A stretch of DNA of 64,000 bases from Coriaria nepalensis (Eukaryota > Streptophyta > Magnoliopsida > Cucurbitales > Coriariaceae). The stretch is from contig CP114482.1 in NCBI GenBank assembly GCA_027186245.1, positions 33,189,209 to 33,253,208 of the forward strand, read 5' to 3'. Under the pieces are notes generated by a model. It did no database searches. It was not told the origin of the DNA and saw only the letters and a list, made by a program, of their open reading frames with translations. Position numbers and translations under genes: made by a program. Shown one piece after another: positions 12,701 through 23,673 of this stretch (position 1 is the stretch's first letter; each line of letters begins with the position of its first letter).

Positions 12701-14589
12701 TGTATTGTTATGACCCGATTTACCGGATCCGTGATCAGCGTGAGAATTAGGCAATCAAAAATACTTTAAAACTAGTAAATGAAAATTTGTGGTCAAGTAA
12801 CCCTCACATGCATCTTTTTTTTATACATATTTCCATATATTATAATCTTTAGAAAATGCTCAACTCAAGATTTTCTATCCATAAAATTAAAATCAGAATT
12901 TATATTGCATAACTCTAGCATGCAGTCGTGTACAAGATTCATTGCTCAACCTATCAGCGGAAGCAAAATATAAGTATACAATATTATATATCTATTATAT
13001 TTTATACCATTTTTAATTATACAGTAGAGCATCTAAGTTTATTAACAGTCCACCAGGAAGAATTTTAACAAGTCCATTGGCAATTGGCAAGCAAGTCTCT
13101 TGAACGCTCTATTACTTCAGTAATCTAAAAATATTTTTAGTAAAATAAAAAGTGAGTATAAAACTCAGTGACTAATAACTATAACATGTTATGAGCTTAA
13201 AACCGTAAAGATGCGACCCGTCCAAAGTATTTCAAATCATGCATTTTTGTAAAATTGTACAAACTTACATATTTTTTATAAAATCATTAAAATCCAATCA
13301 TTTGCATCTATAGGTTTGCACCGAATAAGACATATTGTACGTTCATAAAACAACACAGTTATGCATAAAAAAACCAACATAAATGTTACTCTTCAACACG
13401 TTTTCAGCAAAGCATTTTCATAAACTAGCATAGATTCGCATTTGTGTAATAAAGTAACTGAAATAGATCATTTGTAATTCAATATTAGCATTGACTCAAA
13501 TATACTTATACATGTTTTCAAAAATCGAAAATATAATCAAAAGTCATGTGAATCCATATCATTCATAAATTAGTACATATATATATATATATATATCATT
13601 AACAAAACTATATGTTTAAAAGATAAAAAGTGAGGAAGTGTCGCATTGGTCCCACTTAGGATTCAAGAGGTGGCCCATGTGTCACTTTGCTCTCATTAAC
13701 ACTTTCACAAAAATTTTAAGTGTGAGGGGCCATAAGGTAAGGTCTCTACTATATCCTTCACCCACAGAACGATACTTAAAAAAGTAATTCTCCCTCTTGA
13801 CGTATAACAAGCTCTGCCTGGTAGGCATACATGAACTGCTAATCTCTGTCCAGTAACATAACATTCCATATGCACACAACAAACAATCCTGATGCTAGTA
13901 GGGGTCTCATCGCAAAACTTCATGCATTCAAAATCCATACATTACATAATTTACCCAACAAAGGGAATATACTCATAAAATCCACACATTCAAATCCTCA
14001 TTCAACTCCATGCATTCATAAAACAGTATATATGATACATAAAGTCATGAAATTCTCATTCAAATCCATTAACTTAGAAAAATCAGCATGTATGATGAAA
14101 GCCATGAAATAGCATATGCAATCCTTAAATAATTTTCAGAAATCAGTTTGTAGCATAGAACCCATGAAATGACAAAAGTATCTCTTAAATAACTTAAAAC
14201 AATTGAAATATAACATAAACATGTTTTAACAACCTAAAACCATTTTAAAATAGCATGTTGTAATTAACACTCGCCTTTAGCTTCTGTTGGCTGTAATTTC
14301 TTCAGACACCGGAGCGCATGGAGAGATGCCCCTCCAATGGATCTAAACATCAAAACAAGCAAAGATGGATAACTCAATCATTAAGAATGTCCAAAGTAAT
14401 TCAATCACTAAAATAGATAAACTACCTTTCATATCTCTATCTCGAGTCCTAATCATTCTCTTACGTAGCCTAAATTAAGGACTTTGTTGTTATTATAGTA
14501 GACATAGACCCGTAGAGTAATTCACCTATTGTGGGCACTAACCCATCACCCCGTCAAATAATTCCTATATTCTAAGGCATCAAGTGTTT

Positions 14590-15000
14590 CAAGATCGAGA
14601 CCGAGACCGAGAACGAGATTACCCATTCTCCTTTCCCAAACTAAGATATTTTCTCCTTTTCCAGACTGAGTTTTTTTCTCCTTTCCCAGATCGAGGTCTC
14701 ATATAATATCGTTTGGTCTAGGTTCCCATTCCAGACCGAGCTCTTTTCTTCTTCCCCTGACCGAGATATTTTTACCCAGACCGAAGTCTTATATAATGTC
14801 TCTCAATCCAGATTCCCATTCCAGACCAAGGGCTTTCTTTCTTTCCCAGACTGAGTTCTAATATAATGCCTCTCGGTCTGAGTTCTTAATTCAGACGGAG
14901 GGCTTTCCTTCTTTCTTAAACTGATGTCTTTTCTCTCAGACCGAGATCTCAAATAATGTTACTTGATGTGGGTTCTCAATCAAGACTGAGTGCTTTCCAT
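14590..15000. repeat. AGACCGAG degenerate repeat cluster 3 (inside LTR)
   Basis: Repeated units of about 70-80 bases run roughly CCCAGACCGAG, TCTCATATAATG, CTCTCGGTCTGGGTTC, CCATTCCAGACCGAG, GCTTTCTTTC. Each unit is itself a loose inverted repeat (AGACCGAG / CTCGGTCT), so the strands can fold. The last unit is carried into the following tandem duplication. Confidence 0.7.
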
Positions 15001-15968
15001 GTTCTCGGTCTAGGAAGACAGAAATGTGACTTTGTTCTTGGTTTCAGGTTGATTTATTACACTTTATAAATTTTACTCTTATTTTAAACTTATTATCAAA
15101 GAACTAATGACTTCAAACCAAGTATGCTCTGTTCAGACTATGCAGGCTCAGAATCCTAATCTGTGAGCGTGTGAATTCTTCCCTCCACCTTCACCGATGT
15201 TTGTTGTAAAGGAAGGAAGAGGTTCTTTTGGTTTTTGCTACAATTTCTCAAGGCTGGGGAGAGTTGGAATTTTAATCAGTGAGGCTAATGGACTACATAC
15301 ATCCTGCACAAGATTTTTCGATACGTGTATAGTTTCTTTTGACAACCCAATTTAATGTCTTCTCATGCTTATCTCATGTTATGTGAGAGAGAAAAGTGAG
15401 CTTTCTTTCTTTCCCAGACTGAGTTCTAATATAATGCCTCTCGGTCTGGGTTCTTAATCCAGACGGAGGGCTTTCCTTCTTTCTCAAACTGATGTCTTTT
15501 CTCCCAGACCGAGGTCTCAAATAATGTTACTTGATGTGGGTTCTCAATCAAGACTGAGTGCTTTCCATGTTCTCGGACTAGGAAGACAGAAATGTGACTT
15601 TGTTCTTGGTTTCTGGTTGATTTATTACACTTTATAAATTCTACTCTTATTTTAAACTTATTATCAAAGAACTAATGACTTCAAACCATGTATGCTCTGT
15701 TCAGACTGTGCAGGCTCAGAATCCTAATCTGTGAGCATGTGAATTCTTCCCTCCACCTTCATTGATGTTTGTGGTAGAGGAAGGAAGAGGTTCTTTTGGT
15801 TTTTGCTAGAATTTCTCAAGGCTGGGGAGAGTTGGAATTTTAATCAGTGAGGCTAATGGACTACATACATCCTGCACAAGATTTTTCGATACGTGTATAG
15901 TTTCTTTTGACAACCCAATATAATATCTTCTCATGCTTATCTCATGTTATGAGAGAGAGAAAAGTGAG
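14833..15968. repeat. 568-bp tandem duplication in the gypsy LTR
   Basis: Copy 1 is 14833-15400 and copy 2 is 15401-15968, of exactly equal length. By eye there are about 19 substitutions and no indels, about 3.3% divergence. Both start at CTTTCTTTCTTTCCCAG and end at GAGAAAAGTGAG. Confidence 0.9.
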
Positions 15969-16141
15969 CTGGTGAATTCCACTACCTCATCGTTTTTGTG
16001 ATGTATACTATATAGTAGTCATATAATCTCTTCATCATATTATTACCATATTTAGCCTAATAACTTGAGGGCTAATTGCTTATACCCAAAACCGAACAGA
16101 AACAATTGGTTCTTCATGCCCGTAATCGACTGAGCCTCACA

Positions 16142-16150
16142 TTCTCCCCC
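16142..16150 (-). other. Polypurine tract of the gypsy element
   Basis: On the minus strand GGGGGAGAA directly precedes the TGTGAGG start of the 3' LTR. It is preceded by GACCGAATTTCTTAAT, the usual tail of gypsy pol. Confidence 0.7.
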
Positions 16151-16277
16151 ATTAAGAAATTCGGTCCCTGAATTTCAAACACTTACCTTGACCACATCAT
16201 AAGGAGCATATGCAATAATATATATGCATGGAGTGAACTAGTGTATAATCATTTTGACTTGATAATTGAAGGTACTC

Positions 16278-16343
16278 CCCTCATATTTTGTGTTCTGCTT
16301 CTCATGTTGCTTCCTCATAGTCGTGATCATGCCATAACACCTT
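16278..16343 (-). pseudogene. Gypsy integrase C-terminal remnant
   Basis: The minus frame reads VLWHDHDYEEAT, stop, EAEHK. This corresponds to the VLWRNHxxEEATWExE motif at the end of gypsy integrase, with Trp changed to a stop (TGA). It is all that is left of the coding region. Confidence 0.65.
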
Positions 16344-16516
16344 CACTTAACCTACATCCTTATTTAGCCACTCTTATGGCTCATAACAATTGCAAACATA
16401 TATTTGAGGTGAAAAAAATTGACCGTAGGAAATCCTAGGGTAGATTCCCATGCTTCACTGTCTAACCTAATGAAACTTAAGGCTCTTAACACTAAGTATG
16501 CTATGTTTCTAAAATC

Positions 16517-16528
16517 GCTTTGACACCA
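16517..16528 (-). other. Primer-binding site of the gypsy element (degenerate)
   Basis: The minus strand reads TGGTGTCAAAGC next to the 5' LTR end. It differs at two positions from TGGTATCAGAGC, the sequence complementary to the 3' end of initiator tRNA-Met used by many plant LTR elements. Confidence 0.65.
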
Positions 16529-16532
16529 ACTT

Positions 16533-16959
16533 TGTCACGATCGGAGTTATCGGATCTGTAACTGGTGTGAAAACTATGTAATCAAAAATACCTAGAAACC
16601 CATATATGAAAATTTACAGTCATGCAACCCTCACAGGCCTCTTTTCTTACTTACTTCCATATTTTATAACCTGTAAAAAATGTTTAACTCAAGATTTTAT
16701 ATCCATACAAAAAAATGGTTTCTACGAACAACCCAATTTAATAACTTTTCATACTTATATTATGCTATGAGACAGAAAAAGATGAGCTAGTGAATTCTAC
16801 CGCCTCATCATTTTTGTATTGTATATTATATAATAACAATATAATCTCTTCATCATATTATTATCATAATTAACTTAATAACTTAAAAGCTAATTGCTTA
16901 TGTCCAAAGCCAAACAACAATAATTAGTTCTTTATGCCCGAAAGTTTCCAGGCCTCACA
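16533..16959 (-). repeat. 5' LTR of the gypsy element (short form, 427 bp)
   Basis: It aligns with the two ends of the long LTR. The left part shares AATCAAAAATAC, TGAAAATTTA and AACTCAAGATTTT. The right part shares ATAATCTCTTCATCATATTATTA and GCTAATTGCTTAT. The roughly 3-kb centre is missing, apparently deleted at about 16715. Confidence 0.7.
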
Positions 16960-16964
16960 AGTAT

Positions 16965-18290
16965 ACTTTCCCTATTGATGCCATTTTCTATATTATTGTA
17001 GATCCACTACAGACCTACTGATTTTTGACGGTCTATCCTAGTCAACTTAACTAGGCTTCGTATTGAGAATAGGTGCTGCCAGTGGAAAAGGCTAATTAGA
17101 CTTATTAATAATGCTTAAATTTTGAAAGAATTATCCATTGCAAAGAAGTTCGTCTATTCCCTTTCTCTTTTTGTTGTACATTGTCTTCTTATTTCAATTG
17201 CCTTTTTTTTTTGTTGAGATTATTAACCTTTAATTTGTCTTGTTTGGGTCAATCCATGATTTTCATAGTTGGATGGTAGCATGCCATCATCGTTTAAATT
17301 GTATCACACATGGCGATCTTCCAAAATGCTTATAATTAACACTTACAATATTTTCATTTGTTGGATTTGATTTTGTTGATTATGAGTATCGATTTGTAGA
17401 GTATGTTCTCAATAGAGCAAAGAGCTTATTGAGTGTTAGACTTCATTGGCTTTATGAACCAAGCGATCACCATGTGAGGAAGATTATTATGGGGCCAACA
17501 CTATTCTAGAATTGTTACCTAACTTCTCATAAACAATCCATACAAGTGGATGAAGTTCTTACATATCCAAGAATGTTTGAATCAATGAGCCGTGCAACTG
17601 CAGTCTGCATTCATCGACGACTCTTATTAATATGTTCATTATGATTCCGCAGCAAGGATGAGGGAGTTTTTGATTAGTTTCTTAACGTTTATTAATGAGT
17701 TTTATGTGGAAGTGTACTCGTATCTCTTAACGGTTGTAAATTTTGCACCTTCGATAAGCTAACGACAGCTAATTACCCTCATATATTATAGCTGAGTCTA
17801 GTTTTCAACGCTATTCCACGTGCTAGGATTGTGCAAAAGTCGGTCTCAGTGAAAACTGAATAGATATAAATCAAATCAAACGTATCCACATCTCATCAAG
17901 CCGTCGGTTGCTTTGGTCTCGGATAGTTTGATTCGATGCTGACCACACTGATCCTTTTCTACCCTATGGTTTGCTTTGATTATTTTTTTCTTCTTCATTT
18001 CAACTTAATTATATTCAAGCGAGTATTTGTAAAATTAACCCTCCTCAATTTCTTTCAAAACTTCATTTTAAACTTGGTCGAAAACTTAGACCCAACATAT
18101 GATCTTCAGCACAAATGGCCTTCATTTTTTATTTCAGTGACTTTTATATTAAAAAATATATATATGTAAAATGACTTAAATACCCACCTATTAAATTAAA
18201 AAATAAAAAATAAAAAGGGAAAAGAAACCCCTTACCTTCCCTCTAATTCTCACAGACATCCATGACCGCCTTCTCTAACAACTTCATCAC
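16965..18290. other. Intergenic, no gene seen
   Basis: AT-rich DNA with no motif recognised. The 77-codon frame at 17936-18169 is Phe/Leu-rich low-complexity translation of T-rich DNA and is not called. Confidence 0.4.
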
Positions 18291-18412
18291 GTCTACAACA
18301 TTCGTCTTCGTCTTCTTCATCTTCTTTTTCATCAAATCAACTCCTTCATCTTCTTCACTTCACCTGCTTCACCGCCTTCATCTTCATCATCTTCTTCATT
18401 TTCTTCACACCA
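18291..18412. repeat. TTC/CTTCAT-rich pyrimidine tract
   Basis: Imperfect CTTCATCTT/CTTCTTCAT trinucleotide repeat of about 120 bases, all pyrimidine apart from scattered A. It lies about 270 bases upstream of a palindrome-rich array. Confidence 0.7.
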
Positions 18413-18679
18413 AAATTTGACATAAAAAAGTTCATCTTGCGTTATTAATTGATATCATGGATCAAACTAAATTTCCTAATTTTGAGATATTAGGGAAGAG
18501 GTGAAAGGATAAGTTACTAAAGGAAGCCATGAATGATAGGAAGCGATCTAAGCTGGCATCAGAATCAATGTTTGAAAATATTGAAGCTTCGCTTATGGTT
18601 AATAATAGAGACTAGGAAATTAGGTTTTTTTTCTTTTGCAAAAGTCACTGTTTTTTATGTGTTTTGGAAAAGCTTTTGG

Positions 18680-19553
18680 GTGTTTAGACTGAGTTATGTG
18701 AGGTTGGACTGAAACTTTTGTCCTGTGATTGAGTTATATGACGAGGCACTGAAGCCTTCAAGCCATCGAGCGGTTGTTGAAGAACTGCCTTATGGCTTGA
18801 GGCTTTGAATCCCTAAAAGCTCCAAATATCTTTTTCCCTCGTCTTGAGATTTTGGTGGGTCTTGGAAATACTTATCGAACCTTTGAGATAAAAGATTCGA
18901 GACTAGGAAGTCACTTACCTCAATGCTCGATAGATATTAAGACTATACTCTTGACCCATTGAGCATTGAGGTCAGCAAATTCCATTCTCTCAAGTCAGAG
19001 GGTCGATGGAAACTTTCAAGACCCATCTAACCCTCGAGACGAGAGAAATAGAGGCTTAGAAGTCTCTAACCTCAATGCTCAAGGGATCAAGGATTCTTAA
19101 TACTATAAATTCAAGCCTTTGATCATTAGTGCTTTCAATTAAATTTCAAATCTTTTTTTGATTGCGTACCTTATAATTCTCTATATAAAACTTTATTTTA
19201 ATTGTATTTTTTTCCTATTTTAGAAGAAACAACTTCCAAATCTTCATGAATTTAGACTCATACTTACGGAAAAATATTTTTATAAAGGCCGCATTTCTAA
19301 GATAGCAAAGTAGTAAGTGGTGGTTATTGATATCAGGGGAAAGCTCACCCCACAACATTTGGAGATGTTTAGATCAACTTTCTTGAGACGCTTCCTTGAT
19401 GTGAATGTTTCTCTCAACAACTCTAGCCATGTTGTGAACTAGTTCATTGTTTGATGAGTCGAATTCATGAAGAAGAACGTGTTGCGGTTTATTATCAGAG
19501 GGAAGCCTATATGGTTTAATCTACGAAAGTGGCCTTTAGTGATAGTATGATAG
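18680..19553 (+). pseudogene. DUF1985/Ulp1-type transposon relic, truncated, with palindrome array
   Basis: The part at 18750-19110 holds loose inverted-repeat units around CAATGCTCGATAG / CATTGAGCATTGAGG. It is like the arrays flanking the better preserved relic at 26.5-30.2 kb. The part at 19310-19550 translates, with stops, to a segment (FLRRFLDVNVSLNNS, then a gap, then KPIWFNLRKWPL) that aligns with the relic at 27193-27400 (CLGYFLNVDLNLKNS, KLMWFNLKEFSL). That family resembles the DUF1985 domain found with Ulp1 proteases in plant Mutator-like elements. The homology ends at about 19553, where copia sequence on the other strand begins. Confidence 0.55.
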
Positions 19554-19559
19554 TAGATG

Positions 19560-22500
19560 AGTTGGGATTGAAATTCAATTCTAGTAAGATCTTCCGAATT
19601 TATATGACTTGATTGGTGGCATGAGTAGCAGCCACATATTCAGCCTCAACTGTTGATTGAGCCGCAACACTTTACTTCTTGGAACTCCAGCAAAACATTC
19701 CCGAGCTAAGTGAGAAGCAAAATCCACTTGTGCTCTTACCATCATCAAGAGAGCCTGCACAATCACTTTCCACATATCCATCTAGTTTCAATTATCCCCC
19801 TTTATACAAAATTCCATGAGAAAGAGATCCATTAAGGTACCTGAGTATCCTTTTAGTAGCCCCCATATGCAATTGAGAGGGATTATTCATGAACTGAGAT
19901 AGAACACAGACATAATACATGATGTCCGGTCTTGTTGACGTGAGGTACATCAAGCCTCCAATTAGACTTCTGAATAAGGTTTCATCCACCATTGATGAAC
20001 TATCATTCCTTCTAAATTTCTCATTTGTAGCCATTGGAGTGGATGCTGATTTGCCAGATTCCATATTGAATTTCTTCATCAGATTCTTAGCATACTTCTC
20101 TTGAGACACAGACAATCCCTTCTTGGATTGGAGCACTTCCATTCCTAAAAAGAAACTCATTAATCCCAAGTTTGTCATCTCAAATTCAGTTTCCATCTCC
20201 TTTTTGAATTCATTTATCAGATTGATCTCATTCTTAGTTATGAGCAAATCATCGACATATAGAGAGATTATGAGTAAGGAAGAACCTGATTGTTTGATGT
20301 AGAGTGTAAGATCATTTTCACTTCTGCTAAGACCAACATTGGACAGATAAGAATCTATCATGCTATACCAAGCTTTAGGAGCTTGTTTTAGCCCATATAA
20401 AGCCGTTTTCAGCTTAAATACCTTCCCTTCTTCTCCTTTCTTCTCAAACCCCTTAGGCTGCTCGACATAGACTTCTTCTTCCAATATTCCATTCAAGAAT
20501 GCTGACTTCACATCAACCTGATGAATTGACCAAGATTTCCTTGCAGCCAATGCAATGATCAACCTGATAGTGTCAAATCTGGCCACTGGTGCAAATGTCT
20601 CAGCATAATCCATTCCATATTGTTGAGAGAATCCCTTCACTACTAATCGTGCTTTAAATCTATTCACTGAGCTGTCAGCATTTAGCTTCAATTTGAATAT
20701 TCACTTCAGCTTGATAATCTTTTTCTTCTCAGGCTTCTCAACCAGACTCCAAGTCTGATTTTTTGTGATCATTCTTAATTCTTCTTTCATAGCCTTCATC
20801 CATCCTTCATCCCCTTTTACTTCTTCATATCAACTAGGCTCAACTAGAGTTGAATTGCATCTTTAGTAAACATCATCAAGAGTTCTATATCTTGGATTCA
20901 TTGGTTCAACATCATCATCAGAATCATCAGAGGGAGTTTAATCCTGACCTTCTTCCAGATGGTCAATTAGCCCCTCACTTCCATTTTTATCTTCCCATTT
21001 GAAGATTGCTTCCTCATCGAAATTGACATCTCCGCTGACATAGATTTTCCCAACATTAGGATAGAAAATTCTATACCCTTTTGATTCTATGTTGTAACCA
21101 ATCAGTATTCCTTTTTCACTTTTCATAGTAAGTTTGTCTCTCTTTCCATCTGGAATGTGAGAAAAACACACAGCTCCAAATATTCTGAGGTGAGACATTG
21201 AAGGTTTCACCTTGTGCCAAGCCTCATGAGGAGTTTTGCCTTCCACTGACTTGGTAGGCAGCTTGTTGAGCAAGTACACAGCAATGTTGGCTGCTTCTGC
21301 TTAGAACTTCCTTGGCATTCTCTTCTCAACCATCATGCTTCGTACCATCTCTATAATGGTTATGTTTTTCCTTTCTGAGACTCTATTTTGCTGTGGAGAA
21401 TAGGGCACTGTCAGCTGGTGGATGATCCCTTCATTCTCAAATAATTGCTTAAAAACATTTGAGGTGTACTCTCCACCATTATCAGACCTCAAAGTGTTCA
21501 GCTTCATCCCACTTTGTGTCTCCACATGCTTCTTGAATTTTACAAAGGTGCTGAACACTTCTAATTTTTCCTTTAGGAAGTAAATCCAGCAAAATCTGAA
21601 TATGTCATCTATGAAGATGAGAAAATATTTGCTTCCATTAAATGAGACTTCTCTCATTGGTCCCCATACATCCGAGTGAACTAGCTCTAGTTTCTCCAAA
21701 GCTCTGTGTGCTTGATTTTTAGGAAATGGCTTCCTACTCAACTTGCCAAATTGACAGCTTTCACACACTCTATCTTCTGGTTAGACTGAGGGCAAGTTAT
21801 CAACCATTCCTTTAGAGTTCAGGTTCTGAATGGCCTTGAGATCAAAGCGTCCAAACCTCTTATGCCAAGACCAAGATTCATCTTCTTTACATCTGAGAAC
21901 ATGATGATCCCATTGCACAGAAAAGCTATTATGACTAACTTCAACTTTAGCCATTTGTTTTCTGTTTGGATCTAAAATGGTGCAATGTTTGTCTTGAAAC
22001 AGCAAGACTGTGGTGACCAACACTCAACAAATTATCTTTCAGATCTGGAACTAAAAGAACATTGGTGATAAGCTTAGTACCTTTCTTAGTTTTTACCAAG
22101 ACTGTGCCTCTTCCTTAAGCTCTGACTTTCTCCCCATTTCTAACTGTGATTCCAGTCATGAAACTTGTGTCCAAATCTCTGAATATGCTCTCATCATGAG
22201 CCATATGATTGGTGCATCCACTGTCTATGAGCCACCCTTCTTTGGATTCACCATGTCATAATCTGCAGCCATGAAGAGAGTTTCTTCATTCTGATTTTCA
22301 GGTGCTAGTGCTTGTTGAGCTTTTTGTGGCCCTCTCTCTCTATTATTCTTGAAGCAATTTTTCTCAATATGACCAAACATCTTGCAGTAATAGCATTGAG
22401 GTTTGTCCTTCCATCGACATAATTTTTCAGAATGCCCTTTCCTCTTGCATATCGAGCATGGAGGAAAACTTTTCTTCCTTTCTGAGCTGCCTGAACCAAA

Positions 22501-23045
22501 AGGGGAACAAGCCTAAAACTTCCACGGAGTCGAATTTGGACTGAACACTGACCAACATCTTATCAACCATCATCTTTTTTGTGACATTCTCTCCAAATGT
22601 CTTCATATGGTTTGAGACTTCCATCATTCTCCCTGCATAGTGTTTGATGGATTCTATCTCCTTCATTTTCAACCTCTCAAAGTCTCTTTTGAGGTTTAAG
22701 AACCTGATGTTCCTTACTCTTTCAGATCCTTGAAAACTCCTTCTTCAAGACTTCTTATGCATCTTTAGCTATGGACAAGCTAATGATCTGAGAGAATAGC
22801 TTGTCATCAATTCCATATTGAACAATAGCCAAAGCTCTGAAGTTGTTATGTTTTTCTATCTTTTGTTGTCTGATCTGTTCAAGTGTGAAGTCCACCTCTT
22901 CAAATGGTGGTGCATAGCCATCTTCCACTATTTCCCAGAGTCCATGAGCACGGAAATAGGTAATCATCTTGACTGACCAAAACTGATAGCCTTCACCACT
23001 GAAAACTGGTGGTGAAACTATGTTAACACCTTGATTAGGGGCCAT
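19560..23045 (-). pseudogene. Copia gag-pol pseudogene
   Basis: Gag starts MAPNQGVNIVSPPVF at 23045, with a copia-type gag region to about 22500. A zinc knuckle reads CYYCKMFGHIEKNC near 22390. GAG-pre-integrase reads WHKRFGRFDLKAIQ near 21870. Integrase keeps all three acidic residues ([15 protein letters not shown], and the E in [12 protein letters not shown]) between about 21700 and 21370. Reverse transcriptase (20700-19792) has the YVDD catalytic motif at 20249-20260. RNase H begins SDCAGSLDDGKSTSG and runs out near 19560. Several stops and frameshifts divide it, for example near 22025, 21780, 21300, 20938 and 20700. The polyprotein is therefore dead, though RT alone keeps about 300 open codons. 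Confidence 0.9.
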
Positions 23046-23132
23046 GGTGTTTTTTTGATTTTTCCCGAATGCTTATGGTTTAGGAACTAACAAGTGAGAA
23101 GGTTAAGGCTAGATGAATTGATCTTTAACAAT

Positions 23133-23144
23133 GCTCTGATACCA
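23133..23144 (-). other. Primer-binding site of the truncated copia element
   Basis: The minus strand reads TGGTATCAGAGC, a perfect complement to the 3' end of initiator tRNA-Met. It directly follows the LTR end CCAACA. Confidence 0.9.
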
Positions 23145-23673
23145 TGTTGGAAAATGAAAGACAAGATTCAAGACTTGCTTTCTTCTTTCTCAAGAACAGA
23201 TTTGAGACCAAAATATAGAAAAAACAGCAATGAAACTTCAGCTTATGAAAAACATATTCAATCTACTTTTTCATTAAGAATAAGAGTCTAAATACTTACA
23301 CAAAGATGAGACTAGTACATGAATAGTTAACCATTAAATGGCCATATTCTAAGCAGAAGCAACACTTACAATCACCTTACCTGTATTACTTTCAATCAAA
23401 AAAATAGAAAAAGTACAAGAAAACCAGAAAAGCTAGAAAAAGCACTCAACTACACTGGCCATGACAAAAAAAGGTGAAATTCGATTCCAAAGCTTTCCAA
23501 ACTTTACCAGCAGCTTAAACACACTTCAATCTCACTTGCTTCAATACAAAAAATAGCCGTTTGAGCTGCCCAATTTCAGTTTACCTCCCACTGCAACAAC
23601 TAAAAGCAGAGAAGCCAAATCTGAATCAAATTTGAGTTCCTTTGATTCGATCTCAATGAAACTTATTCCTACA
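23145..23673 (-). repeat. 5' LTR of the truncated copia element
   Basis: On the minus strand it starts TGTAGGAATAAG and ends TTTCCAACA, 529 bases. The outer boundary was chosen by the TG start and the imperfect inverted ends (TGTAGG/CCAACA). No second LTR survives to confirm it. Confidence 0.7.

Larger units (their letters stand above)
12706..16141 (-). repeat. 3' LTR of the gypsy element (long form, 3436 bp)
   Basis: Its plus-strand start TGTTATGACCCGA and end CTGAGCCTCACA correspond to the ends of the 427-bp 5' LTR at 16533-16959. It contains about 3 kb (about 12885-15912) that the 5' LTR lacks, including an AGACCGAG-type repeat region (about 14600-15000) and a 568-bp tandem duplication. 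The open frames inside it (for example 13870-14112) are chance. Confidence 0.7.
12706..16959 (-). mobile_element. Internally deleted Ty3/gypsy LTR retrotransposon
   Basis: On the minus strand the order is: 5' LTR (16533-16959), a primer-binding site, a remnant of about 370 bases, a polypurine tract, then the 3' LTR (12706-16141). Both LTRs begin TGTGAGG and end CRTRACA (minus sense), and share sequence at both ends. The interior keeps only the C-terminal end of integrase (about 16278-16343, minus). It reads VLWHDHDYEEAT then a stop, matching the LW-x-H-x-EEATWE motif known at the end of gypsy pol, followed by the purine-rich tail that precedes gypsy 3' LTRs. Flanks are TGTAT (12701-12705) and AGTAT (16960-16964), a 4-of-5 target-site match. 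Nearly all of gag-pol is missing, so the element is inactive. Confidence 0.75.
19553..23673 (-). mobile_element. Truncated Ty1/copia retrotransposon
   Basis: On the minus strand the order is: 5' LTR 23145-23673, PBS 23133-23144, gag from ATG 23045, CCHC knuckle, GAG-pre-integrase, integrase, reverse transcriptase, and the first part of RNase H. The element stops at about 19553 inside RNase H, so there is no 3' LTR and it cannot move. The domain order GAG-PR-INT-RT-RH is diagnostic of copia. It abuts a DUF1985 relic at its truncated end. The truncation may have happened at insertion or by later deletion. Confidence 0.9.

Noticed and set aside
15395..15968. A second LTR of the gypsy element (from sequence identity to 14.8-15.4 kb)
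   Set aside because: The identity is a head-to-tail 568-bp duplication with no TG/CA ends, PBS or PPT at its borders.
16241..16438. 65-codon plus frame
   Set aside because: It is the antisense of the gypsy integrase C-terminal remnant.
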